Below, one piece after another: positions 24,002 to 31,665 of a DNA stretch of 64,000 bases. Numbering within the stretch: position 1 is the first letter of the stretch; each line of letters begins with the position of its first letter. The stretch spans positions 1 through 64,000 of the forward strand of contig NZ_UTHA01000029.1 in the NCBI RefSeq assembly GCF_900582195.1, written 5' to 3'. Position numbers and translations under genes: made by a program. The notes beneath the pieces were generated by a model. That model did not search any database and had not been told where the DNA came from. It saw only the letters and a list, made by a program, of their open reading frames with translations. The DNA is from Pseudomonas viridiflava (lineage in GTDB: Bacteria; Pseudomonadota; Gammaproteobacteria; Pseudomonadales; Pseudomonadaceae).

Positions 24002-25614
24002 TTCGTATTGAATCGACCGACGCCTTCGCGAGCAAGCTCGCTCCCACATTGGATCTCGGCAATATCACAGAACCCCTGTGGGAGCGAGCCTGCTCGCGAA
24101 GAGGCCAGTGGTGGCAAATCAGTTTGAGTGCCTTGCTAGCAGTGAGTCTCACCGCCTGCACCGTCGGCCCAGACTTCCATAAACCTGAAGCCCCACAAAT
24201 CGCCGACTGGGCCAAACCCGCCAAGTCCGCCCCGAGCCAAGCCGTCAGCGAACCCCTGAATGACCGCTGGTGGGAAGTCTTCCACGACTCGCAACTGTCA
24301 GCGCTGACCCAGCGCGCCGTGCGCAGTAACCTCGACCTGCAACTGGCCAGCAGCCGTCTGCAACAAAGCCGCGCCGCTCGCCAGGTGATCAACGCCGACC
24401 GCTATCCGAACACCGCCGCCACGGGCAGTTACGCGCGCAAACGCAACAGCGGCGAAGGCCTGAACGACCCGTCCGGACACAACGGCGATTCCGCTTTCAA
24501 CCTGTGGGACGCCGGTTTCTCCGCCTCGTGGGAACTGGATTTCTGGGGCCGCGTGCGCCGTGAAACCGAAGCTGCCGACGCCAACCTCGAAGTCGCCGAA
24601 AACGACCGCCGCGGGGTGTTATTGGCCGTGCTCGCTGACACGGCGCAAAACTACATTCAGCTGCGCGGCGTGCAGAACACCCGCGCCGTCACCGAGCAGA
24701 ACCTCGATGTCGCCCGCCATAGCCTGAAGCTCTCGCAACTGCGTCTGGCCGACGGTGTGGCGACCGATCTCGACGTCGCCGAAGCCGCTGCGCAAGTGTC
24801 CACCATCGAAGCGCGCCTGCCCGCACTTGAGCAACGCCAGGCGCAACTGATCAACGCGATCAGCCTGCTGATGGGCGAAGCGCCGCAAGCCTTGGCCAAA
24901 GAGTTATCCACAGACGCCGCCGTGCCGCAGGCGCCGCTGCAAGTCGCCATCGGCCTGCCGTCGCAACTGGCCGAACGCCGCCCGGACATCCGTCAGGCCG
25001 AAGCGCGGCTGCACGCTGCCACTGCCAATATCGGCGTGGCCAAGGGTGATTTCTATCCGCGCATCACCCTGTCAGGCAATCTCGGTTCGCAAGCCATGCA
25101 ACTCAGCGATTTCGGTTCGTGGGGTTCACGCGCCTTCGCCATCGGCCCGCAATTCAGTTTGCCGCTGTTCGACGGCGGACGCCTGCGCGGCGTACTGCAA
25201 TTGCGCGAAGCCCAGCAGCAGGAAGCGGCCATCGCTTACCAGCAAACCGTGCTGCGCGCCTGGCATGAGATCGACGATCAACTGACCGCCTACAACGCCA
25301 GCCAGCGCCGCCGCGACAGCCTCGCCGAAGCCGTGCGCCAGAACCAGATCGCCCTGCGTACCGCGCAACAGCAATACGTCGAAGGCGTGGTTGATTTCGT
25401 CAACGTCCTCACCGTGCAAGGCGCGCTGCTGGCGACGCAGGAGCAGTGGGTGGAAAGCTCCACCGGCGTGTCGCTGGCCATGGTCGGGCTGTACAAGGCC
25501 TTGGGCGGCGGTTGGGAGTCGGTGTATCCAGAGGCGAAAGTCGCCGTCGGGTTGCCGGGTGTCGTGAAAGCACCAACCGGCATCGACGGTTCTGCCGTGG
25601 CTGACCTAAAGTGA
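23998..25614 (+). CDS. NodT-family outer membrane efflux lipoprotein with REP-encoded N-terminal extension
   Basis: Outer membrane channel of the tripartite pump (OprM/NodT type), 538 residues from the coupled ATG 23998. The body is normal: lipobox LTAC at Cys53 followed by TVGPDFHKPEAP, two outer-membrane-efflux domains, RRPDIRQAEARLHAATANIGVAKGDFYPRI, and a C-terminal LYKALGGGWE. The odd part is residues 8-36: they are the translation of a REP doublet (DAFASKLAPT and LWERACSRRGQ). The signal peptide hydrophobic core (ISLSALLAVSLTAC) starts just after, and the REP-encoded Arg residues now supply its positive end. No other ATG lies between; in-frame TTG codons (for example 24121) are weak alternatives. 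Confidence 0.85.
   Translation: MIRIESTDAFASKLAPTLDLGNITEPLWERACSRRGQWWQISLSALLAVSLTACTVGPDFHKPEAPQIADWAKPAKSAPSQAVSEPLNDRWWEVFHDSQLSALTQRAVRSNLDLQLASSRLQQSRAARQVINADRYPNTAATGSYARKRNSGEGLNDPSGHNGDSAFNLWDAGFSASWELDFWGRVRRETEAADANLEVAENDRRGVLLAVLADTAQNYIQLRGVQNTRAVTEQNLDVARHSLKLSQLRLADGVATDLDVAEAAAQVSTIEARLPALEQRQAQLINAISLLMGEAPQALAKELSTDAAVPQAPLQVAIGLPSQLAERRPDIRQAEARLHAATANIGVAKGDFYPRITLSGNLGSQAMQLSDFGSWGSRAFAIGPQFSLPLFDGGRLRGVLQLREAQQQEAAIAYQQTVLRAWHEIDDQLTAYNASQRRRDSLAEAVRQNQIALRTAQQQYVEGVVDFVNVLTVQGALLATQEQWVESSTGVSLAMVGLYKALGGGWESVYPEAKVAVGLPGVVKAPTGIDGSAVADLK
24021..24104. repeat. REP doublet 4, inside a coding frame
   Basis: Inverted REP copies at 24021-24048 and 24076-24104 lie within the 5' end of the NodT-family gene, in frame and without a stop. 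The first has the GCAAGC core, the second the GCCTGC core variant. Confidence 0.92.
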
Positions 25615-25669
25615 TGGGCAGGTTGGCGCGTCATACTCTTGTGGCGCTGCGGCGCGGCAAGAGGAAGCA

Positions 25670-27250
25670 ATGGCGGTCAACAGAGTCACGCCGATGGGCG
25701 ATACGCAAGACCCGTTTGCCGCGCCCGGTTCCTGGTTCGGCAGCCTGCGCTGGGTGCGCTGGGTAAAACATCACTGGCTGTGGCCGATTCTGGCGCTGGC
25801 TGCGTTGGTGCGTTTTTATGACCTGACGGCGGCGGCGATCTGGGGCGATGAGGGTTCCAGTCTGCTGCTGGCGCGCTATTCGCTGAGTGAAATCTGGCAG
25901 CACGCGGCCTTCGATGTGCATCCACCGCTGTACTTCATGCTCCTGCACGGCTGGATCGAGCTGTTTGGGGACGGCATCTTTGCGCTGCGTTGCCTCAGTG
26001 CGCTGGCCGGCATTGCGGCGGTCGGACTGGGTATTTTGCTAGTGGATCGTCTGGCCACCCGTCGCGCAGCGTTCATCGCCGGTGTGTTGCTGGCGTTGTT
26101 GCCGACCGCGGTGCGCTACAGCCAGGAAGTGCGCATGTACGCGCTGCTCGGGGCGCTGCTGCTCGCCGCGAGCCTGGCGCTGGTCTACTGGATCCGACGC
26201 CCGCAACGCCAGCGCTATCTGGTGTATTACCTGCTGCTGATGAGCGCGGCGCTCTATACCCACTATTTCGCCGTGCTCGCGGTGCTGTGCCACTGGCTCT
26301 ATCTGATTGCGATCCGCGTACAGCGTGGTTACCGGCTCCGGCACATCCAGCGCTGGAACTGGTGGCTGGCGAACCTGGCCATCGTTGCTTTGTATCTGCC
26401 TTGGCTGCCCAACCTGCTTGATTTGATGCAGCACATGCAGCAGCTCGAGGCCGGTGGCGATGTCGGTTGGGAGCCTGCCGTTACGTTGAGTTCGCTGCCG
26501 TCGATGATCTGGTCATGGTTGATTCAGGATGACGGTGAAAGTTTGCCGTGGCTGCTTTTCGCGGCGTTGCCGCTGGCGATGTTGGGGCTGGCAGTCATCG
26601 CGGTGATGCGCGATCGCAGTGTGTCGCGCGGCAGTGTTCTGCTGGCGCTGTACACCGGGCTGCCGCTATTGCTGGTGTATCTGGTGTCGTTCATTACGCC
26701 GGTATTCATTGAGCGTTATCTGACGGCGTATGCCCTTGGCTTGCCGATGCTGACGGCGTTGGCCATCGACCGTTTGTACAGCCGCGTGCGGATTTTTGCC
26801 TTGGCGGTACTGGTGTCGCTGATCGCGGTGGAACTGATCGGCGTAAACAACAACGCCACGGTCGACACTCATGATCAGCTCGACACGGTCGTGAAGTACG
26901 TCAACCAGCATTTCCTTCCCGGTGACCGCATCGTCACCAGCGACATGCTCTGGTATCTGAGCTACGTCTACTACGATCGCACCGGGGCGCAGGTGCGCCT
27001 CTTCACCCCACCGAACGCCGATGGCCAATCGACGCGGCCAAATGAGTACGGGTTCGGCACGCTGGTAACGAGTGATGTCTATCTGAACAGCCTGACCGAG
27101 CTGCCAGCCGGAGGCCGGGTCTGGCTGGTCGGAACCGTCGATGAGCCACAAGAGTTCTCACCGCTACCTGCGACCTGGCAGGCCAGCGCTGAAGTCCATG
27201 CGGGCGGGATGCAAGCACGCTTGCTCGTGGCCAAACCTGCGGGTGAATAG
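25670..27250 (+). CDS. Membrane glycosyltransferase, GT-C (PMT/ArnT-like, family 39)
   Basis: Integral membrane protein of 526 residues with about a dozen hydrophobic segments. The GT-C signature is seen as RFYDLTAAAIWGDEGSSLLLARYSL, with the acidic DE pair in the first external loop, then a second motif DVHPPLYFMLLHGW. Such enzymes move a sugar from a polyprenyl-phosphate donor to lipid or protein on the periplasmic side. The C-terminal ~110 residues are soluble. ATG 25670 has GAGGAAG in front. It is a single gene, convergent with the slipin gene; acceptor and donor are unknown. Confidence 0.8.
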   Translation: MAVNRVTPMGDTQDPFAAPGSWFGSLRWVRWVKHHWLWPILALAALVRFYDLTAAAIWGDEGSSLLLARYSLSEIWQHAAFDVHPPLYFMLLHGWIELFGDGIFALRCLSALAGIAAVGLGILLVDRLATRRAAFIAGVLLALLPTAVRYSQEVRMYALLGALLLAASLALVYWIRRPQRQRYLVYYLLLMSAALYTHYFAVLAVLCHWLYLIAIRVQRGYRLRHIQRWNWWLANLAIVALYLPWLPNLLDLMQHMQQLEAGGDVGWEPAVTLSSLPSMIWSWLIQDDGESLPWLLFAALPLAMLGLAVIAVMRDRSVSRGSVLLALYTGLPLLLVYLVSFITPVFIERYLTAYALGLPMLTALAIDRLYSRVRIFALAVLVSLIAVELIGVNNNATVDTHDQLDTVVKYVNQHFLPGDRIVTSDMLWYLSYVYYDRTGAQVRLFTPPNADGQSTRPNEYGFGTLVTSDVYLNSLTELPAGGRVWLVGTVDEPQEFSPLPATWQASAEVHAGGMQARLLVAKPAGE

Positions 27251-27255
27251 GCGGG

Positions 27256-28014
27256 TCAGGATTTGCCGGATAAATCCGCCATGCCCTTGAGCAATTCGAT
27301 CGGCAACGGAAAAACAATCGTCGAACTCTTGTCCCCGGCAATCGAACTCAAGGTTTGCATATAGCGCAACTGCATTGCCCCGGGCTGACGACCGAGCATT
27401 TCCGCTGCCTGCATGAGTTTTTCCGAAGCTTGCAGTTCGCCTTCGGCGTGTATCACCTTGGCCCGCCGTTCCCGTTCTGCTTCAGCCTGTTTGGCGATGG
27501 CGCGGACCATCGATTCGTTGAGATCGACATGCTTGATCTCGACGTTGGCGACCTTGATCCCCCAGGCGTCGGTTTGCGCGTCGAGTACCTGCTGGATGTC
27601 GATGTTCAATTGCTCGCGCTCGGCCAACAGCTCATCCAGTTCATGCTTGCCAAGCACGGCGCGCAAGGTGGTTTGCGCCAGTTGACTGGTGGCCGACAGA
27701 TAATCTTCAACCTGAATAATCGCCTTCTGCGGATCGAGCACGCGGAAATACAGCACGGCGTTGACCTTGACCGAGACGTTGTCGCGGGTGATCACGTCCT
27801 GCGGCGGCACGTCGAGCACCACCGTGCGCAGATCAACCCGAACCATTTGCTGCACCACCGGGATCAGCAGGATCAGGCCTGGGCCTTTGACCTGCCAAAA
27901 GCGGCCGAGCTGGAACACCACGCCGCGTTCGTATTCGCGCAGGATGCGAAACGTCGAGCCGGCGAGGGCAATGACCAGTAACAGCAGCGCAACAAAACCG
28001 ATTTGCAGACCCAT
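27256..28014 (-). CDS. Slipin (SPFH/stomatin-family membrane protein)
   Basis: Membrane-anchored SPFH protein, 252 residues from ATG 28014, which has GGAGAG at a good distance; the GTG at 28020 is less likely. One N-terminal helix ([21 protein letters not shown]) is followed by the band-7 domain ([55 protein letters not shown]) and a C-terminal helix region with [20 protein letters not shown]. It is 2 bases after the NfeD-like gene, the usual partner; the pair is thought to organise membrane microdomains. Confidence 0.9.
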   Translation of the reverse strand: MGLQIGFVALLLLVIALAGSTFRILREYERGVVFQLGRFWQVKGPGLILLIPVVQQMVRVDLRTVVLDVPPQDVITRDNVSVKVNAVLYFRVLDPQKAIIQVEDYLSATSQLAQTTLRAVLGKHELDELLAEREQLNIDIQQVLDAQTDAWGIKVANVEIKHVDLNESMVRAIAKQAEAERERRAKVIHAEGELQASEKLMQAAEMLGRQPGAMQLRYMQTLSSIAGDKSSTIVFPLPIELLKGMADLSGKS

Positions 28015-28016
28015 GA

Positions 28017-28547
28017 TCACTCTCCGAGTGGCGCCGCGTCAGTCGCGGCCACTTGCAGCAACAATCCCTTGCGCGCCACCACGCGCACCGATTGCCCGGT
28101 GTGCAGCGGTGTCGCGCTGAGCACTTGCCAGCGCTCACCTTGCAGTTGCACCCAGCCGTTGCGCGCATCGCCCGGTTGCACCGTGGTGATCGCGGTGACA
28201 CTGCCGAGCAGGCCGGCATCGCCACTGACGGCGTGGCGCGGGCGGGTTTTCAGGGCGCGAATCAGCAGCGCAATCAACAACAGAGCGCTGATCAGGCCAA
28301 GACCGATCATCATCGGCACCGGCAACTCGGCGTTGCTCAGAATCAGCGCACCGATGACGAACATGATGATCCCGCCCAGGCCAATGACGCCGTAATTGGG
28401 CAGCGCGGCTTCGGCGATCAGGAACACGATACCCACGGTGATCAGCCACAAACCGACCGGACTCATCGGCGGCAATGAAGTGTCGGCGGCGAGGGCTGAA
28501 CCGCTGATCAGCAGGAGCAAGGCAAGCGCACAACATCGGCTGTTCAC
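28017..28547 (-). CDS. NfeD-like membrane protein
   Basis: Short NfeD protein, about 176 residues from GTG 28547 (GGAGGG 4 bases upstream); an ATG at 28568 lacks a good ribosome site. A signal-like segment ([14 protein letters not shown]) is followed by three to four membrane helices and a C-terminal OB-fold domain ([33 protein letters not shown]). It lacks the ClpP-like protease domain of long NfeD proteins, so it is the short type. Operon with the slipin gene downstream. Confidence 0.87.
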   Translation of the reverse strand: MNSRCCALALLLLISGSALAADTSLPPMSPVGLWLITVGIVFLIAEAALPNYGVIGLGGIIMFVIGALILSNAELPVPMMIGLGLISALLLIALLIRALKTRPRHAVSGDAGLLGSVTAITTVQPGDARNGWVQLQGERWQVLSATPLHTGQSVRVVARKGLLLQVAATDAAPLGE

Positions 28548-28721
28548 GTGACCCTCCGTGAGCGTCATGTCTGGTTCTTACAGTCTAGTTGAGGGTTGCG
28601 CTGGCTGAATTTTGATCAATATGCGGATGTGTCCAGTGGGCGGAATTCTCTGCGCCAACCCCTCGCCGAACTAGACTCAAAGACACGGCAATCACCGTTC
28701 AGCGCAACACCGAGGTGCATC

Positions 28722-29183
28722 ATGCGTATGGCAAGAAAGGTGCAGAGCAGCCTGAACCGGGCGCACTGCGAATACGACATCGTCGCCCATCGACACTCGT
28801 CCAGCAGCCTGGAAACCGCACGAGTCGCCGGGGTGCCCGCCGAGCGTGTGGCCAAATCGATCATCCTCGACGACCACCACGGGCACTACCTGATGGCCGT
28901 CCTCCCGGCCAGCCGTCACCTGAACCTGAGCAAAGTGCGCACCAGCGGCGAATGGCAACTGACCCGCGAAAGCAATCTGGCGCACATCTTCGACGACTGC
29001 GAACGCGGCGCGGTGCCGCCGCTGGGTGATTCCTACGGGCTGGACATGGTCATCGACCCGCTGCTGACGCGGCAGAAGGATATTTATCTGGAGGCGGGCA
29101 ACCACAACTATCTGCTGCACATGAGCATGCCCGAGTTTCTGAAAATGGTGCCGCATGCCGAGGTGCGGGAGTTGAGTGATTAG
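28722..29183 (+). CDS. YbaK/ProX-type aminoacyl-tRNA deacylase domain protein
   Basis: Small single-domain protein of about 153 residues related to YbaK and the ProRS editing domain, which remove wrongly attached amino acids from tRNA. ATG 28722 follows GAGGTG; the longer frame from 28596 has no ribosome site. Conserved parts are SSSLETARVAGVPAERVAKSIIL, with the catalytic Lys of the AKSIIL motif, and AVPPLGDSYGLDMVIDP near the end. Which tRNA it edits is not clear. Single gene, divergent from nfeD. Confidence 0.82.
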   Translation: MRMARKVQSSLNRAHCEYDIVAHRHSSSSLETARVAGVPAERVAKSIILDDHHGHYLMAVLPASRHLNLSKVRTSGEWQLTRESNLAHIFDDCERGAVPPLGDSYGLDMVIDPLLTRQKDIYLEAGNHNYLLHMSMPEFLKMVPHAEVRELSD

Positions 29184-29202
29184 GTTTTGTGGCGCTGGCA
29201 CT

Positions 29203-29258
29203 GACGCCTTCGCGAGCAGGTTGATCGATTCCCCTGTGGGAGCGAGCCTGCTCGCGAA
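29203..29258. repeat. REP doublet 5, one copy truncated
   Basis: A shortened REP half at 29203-29220 (ends at GAGCAGG) and a complete copy at 29234-29258 in the opposite orientation, between the YbaK-like and DUF2789 genes. Confidence 0.85.
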
Positions 29259-29296
29259 TAATCTTCCACACACCCCGTTTTTGAAGGAACTCAGCA

Positions 29297-29542
29297 ATGG
29301 AGCAACCAACCCACACTCTCCCATCCCTGTTCAAACAACTCGGCCTGGACAACGACCCGACCAGCATCGACCAATTCATTGCTACCCATTCCCCGCTAAA
29401 ACCCGACCTGCATTTGGCTGATGCGTTTTTCTGGACGAAGAGCCAAGCGGAGTTTTTACGGGACGAGATTCTGGATGACGCCGACTGGGCGGAGGTGGTG
29501 GATCAGTTGGATGTGTTGTTGCGAAAGGGCAGAAGTGTGTAA
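29297..29542 (+). CDS. DUF2789 family small protein
   Basis: Soluble 81-residue protein matching DUF2789 by its pattern LFKQLGLDNDPTSIDQFIATHSPL, LHLADAFFWTKSQAEFLRDEI and DDADWAEVVDQLDVLLR. Ribosome site GAAGGAA upstream of ATG 29297. The function of the family is unknown. Its stop codon lies within the first of the A-tract repeats that precede the Fic gene. Confidence 0.85.
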   Translation: MEQPTHTLPSLFKQLGLDNDPTSIDQFIATHSPLKPDLHLADAFFWTKSQAEFLRDEILDDADWAEVVDQLDVLLRKGRSV

Positions 29543-29598
29543 AAAAAATTGTAGGAAAAGGCTGAAATGTAAAAAAAACATACGCGATGTAAAAAAAA
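29538..29598 (+). repeat. Three phased TGTAAAAAAAA repeats before the Fic gene
   Basis: Exact 11-base copies start at 29538, 29568 and 29588, that is 30 and 20 bases apart (near whole helical turns). A degenerate copy TGTAGGAAAAG is at 29550. Phased A8 tracts imply intrinsic DNA bending. Two copies are preceded by A, making ATG-TAA start-stop pairs at 29567 and 29587. Confidence 0.75.
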
Positions 29599-29628
29599 CC
29601 GGGCTTTAATCGTCGCAGTGAATTTTTT

Positions 29629-31119
29629 ATGTGGACGATGACGATGCCAACTGTTGGATATGCCCACCTGCGTGATGCGCTGAAGCTTAATGCATTTGCC
29701 CCCAAGCGCATTGCGATGATCAAACCGGTTACCCGGATTACCTTGATCGGTGAGTGTCTAGCGGTTCCAAACGGCGTCGCGCCGGCACAGGGGTCGACAC
29801 TTGAGCACATCTTGTTTGCTCTGAAGCATGAGGGAATAAACCTGTGCATTCTTGCTCAGGCGCTTGAAACCGTTGAAGCGGACGAGTTGCTAGGTGAGTT
29901 GAGCCGATCACCTAACGGGGTATTTATCCGCAAGGCCTGTTTTCTTTGGGAAAGTTTCACGGGCAAACAGCTGGAATATTCCGTACCGGTTCGGGGCAAC
30001 GTTGTCGCTTTGTTTGATCCCAAGCGTTATGTCACCGGGCCTGCAATTCGAAATAGTCGTTGGCGGGTAGATTTTAACGGGTTGGGGTCAATGCGTTACT
30101 GCGCCACAGTCGAGCGTACGACGGAGCTGCAGGCGCTGCTTGATCTGGACATCCTTGGTCGAGCCCAGGCTTTTATGGCGACGTTGCCGCCGGAAATGAT
30201 GGATCGGGCAATCAATTGGGCCTATCTGCATGAGACCCGCGATTCTTTCGCCATTGAGAAAGAAGAGCCCAACGAAGAAAAGTCGCGCCGTTTTGTTCGG
30301 CTTCTCCGCCAAGCCCATGAGCGAACAGAGTTGAGCGAAGACTATTTGGTCGAGTTGCAGAACAGTACGGTTTCCAATCCTTTCGATAAAGCTGTGCTTT
30401 TCCGTCATGAACAGAACCATTTACACAACGGCTTGAGAGGCGCAGCTGGCGTCAGCTATATCCCGCCTCCACCGCAATTGTGCAGGGAGTTGATGGACGA
30501 GTTGATGAGTTTTGCCAATCACTCAGCCAAGCAGGTTGATCCGTTGATAGCTGCAGCGGTTGTGGCTTTCGGGTTTGTCTTTCTTCACCCGTTCATGGAT
30601 GGCAATGGTCGACTTTCACGTTTCCTGATTCACCAGACGCTTTGCCATTCTGGCGCTCTAAAAAATGGTTTGTTGTTACCGGTTTCCGTAGCGATGAAAC
30701 ACGAAGAGTCTGGCTATCTCGAAGCGTTAAAGGAGTTCTCGAAACCATCAAGAGAGTTCTGGAATGTCACTTGGCTGGACGCTGATCAGATGGCTTTCGA
30801 TTTTATTGGGCACGACTCGATCTATCGATTCTGGGACGGGACTCAATGTGCAGAATTTACCTTGCAGATGGCCTTGCGAGCATTGGAAGTGGAGCTGCGC
30901 GAGGAGACCGAGTTTCTTGAAAAATACGACTACGTCATCAAAGAGGTGAATGGGCGTTTTGACGTACGGGGGAGCGACCTCTCGAAACTGGTAATGATGT
31001 GTCTGGACAACGGTGACAAAGTTTCAAAGCATCGACGTAAGCAGTTCCAGTTCAGCGTGCCGGAGGAGGTTTTCGATTTCATTGAGCAGATAGCGGGTGA
31101 TTTCGATTCGGTAGGCTAA
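29629..31119 (+). CDS. Fic-domain protein (probable AMP-transferase), solitary
   Basis: Fic enzymes usually transfer AMP from ATP to a target protein. The 496-residue protein has the full active motif HPFMDGNGRLSR at 320-331 with catalytic His320, Asp324 and Arg328. An inhibitory-helix-like SFAIEK (S206-E210) lies before it, close to the SxxxE(G/N) class II motif but with Lys at the last position. The N-terminal ~200 residues and the C-terminal ~130 residues are not recognised. Start ATG 29629, 29638 or 29644; none has a clear ribosome site. The gene is more AT-rich than its neighbours and has no separate antitoxin gene, suggesting acquisition by transfer and control in cis. Confidence 0.85.
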   Translation: MWTMTMPTVGYAHLRDALKLNAFAPKRIAMIKPVTRITLIGECLAVPNGVAPAQGSTLEHILFALKHEGINLCILAQALETVEADELLGELSRSPNGVFIRKACFLWESFTGKQLEYSVPVRGNVVALFDPKRYVTGPAIRNSRWRVDFNGLGSMRYCATVERTTELQALLDLDILGRAQAFMATLPPEMMDRAINWAYLHETRDSFAIEKEEPNEEKSRRFVRLLRQAHERTELSEDYLVELQNSTVSNPFDKAVLFRHEQNHLHNGLRGAAGVSYIPPPPQLCRELMDELMSFANHSAKQVDPLIAAAVVAFGFVFLHPFMDGNGRLSRFLIHQTLCHSGALKNGLLLPVSVAMKHEESGYLEALKEFSKPSREFWNVTWLDADQMAFDFIGHDSIYRFWDGTQCAEFTLQMALRALEVELREETEFLEKYDYVIKEVNGRFDVRGSDLSKLVMMCLDNGDKVSKHRRKQFQFSVPEEVFDFIEQIAGDFDSVG

Positions 31120-31146
31120 CCCTGCACAGGCAATTTGTTTCAAAAC

Positions 31147-31194
31147 TTGACTGAAATTCCCCTCCAATGCGATATTGATAGTTAGCAAACTAAC
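31147..31194 (+). promoter_or_regulatory. Promoter and MarR-type operator for the efflux operon
   Basis: TTGACT at 31147 with GATATT at 31171 (18-base spacer) forms a plausible sigma-70 promoter. The inverted repeat GTTAG-CAAA-CTAAC at 31181-31194 falls on the expected start of transcription, a typical position for autorepression by the MarR protein encoded next. Confidence 0.5.
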
Positions 31195-31197
31195 AGT

Positions 31198-31665
31198 GTG
31201 CATTTTCCCGTGCCGAACGATCTCGACGCTCTCCAGATGAACATCAGCAGTGCCATGGTGGTGGCCGCCAGGCATTGGCGGAAGATCTGCCAGACCACGC
31301 TGGTCAACTATGGAATCTCCGAAGCCTGCGCCGTGCCGCTGTTGATGATCGGCCGCTTGGGCGAGGGCGTGCGCCAAGTGCAGGTGGCGCAGGCGGCCGG
31401 GATGGAGAGTCCGTCGCTGGTGCGCCTGCTCGATCAGTTGTGCCATTCCGGCTACGTCTGCCGCACCGAAGATACCCAGGATCGCCGTGCCAAGTGCCTG
31501 AGCCTGACCGACACCGGTCGTGAACTGGTGCAAGCGGTGGAGATCGAACTGGTGCGCTTGCGTCACGAGGTGCTTGAAGGCATCGAGCAAAGCGATCTGG
31601 AAGCTACGCTTCGGGTACTTCGCGCTTTTGAGGCGGCCAATCCGCCTGTGGTGATCAATTCTTGA
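31198..31665 (+). CDS. MarR-family transcriptional regulator
   Basis: Winged-helix regulator of 155 residues (GTG 31198; GTG 31210 also possible, no strong ribosome site for either). The recognition region reads VRQVQVAQAAGMESPSLVRLLDQLCHSGYVCRTEDTQDRRAKCLSLTDTG, the canonical MarR wing. It is first in a five-gene operon of efflux genes, and its stop overlaps the start of the FUSC gene. It probably represses the operon and is released by an aromatic compound, as for other MarR/AaeAB-like sets; that part is inference. Confidence 0.87.
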   Translation: MHFPVPNDLDALQMNISSAMVVAARHWRKICQTTLVNYGISEACAVPLLMIGRLGEGVRQVQVAQAAGMESPSLVRLLDQLCHSGYVCRTEDTQDRRAKCLSLTDTGRELVQAVEIELVRLRHEVLEGIEQSDLEATLRVLRAFEAANPPVVINS

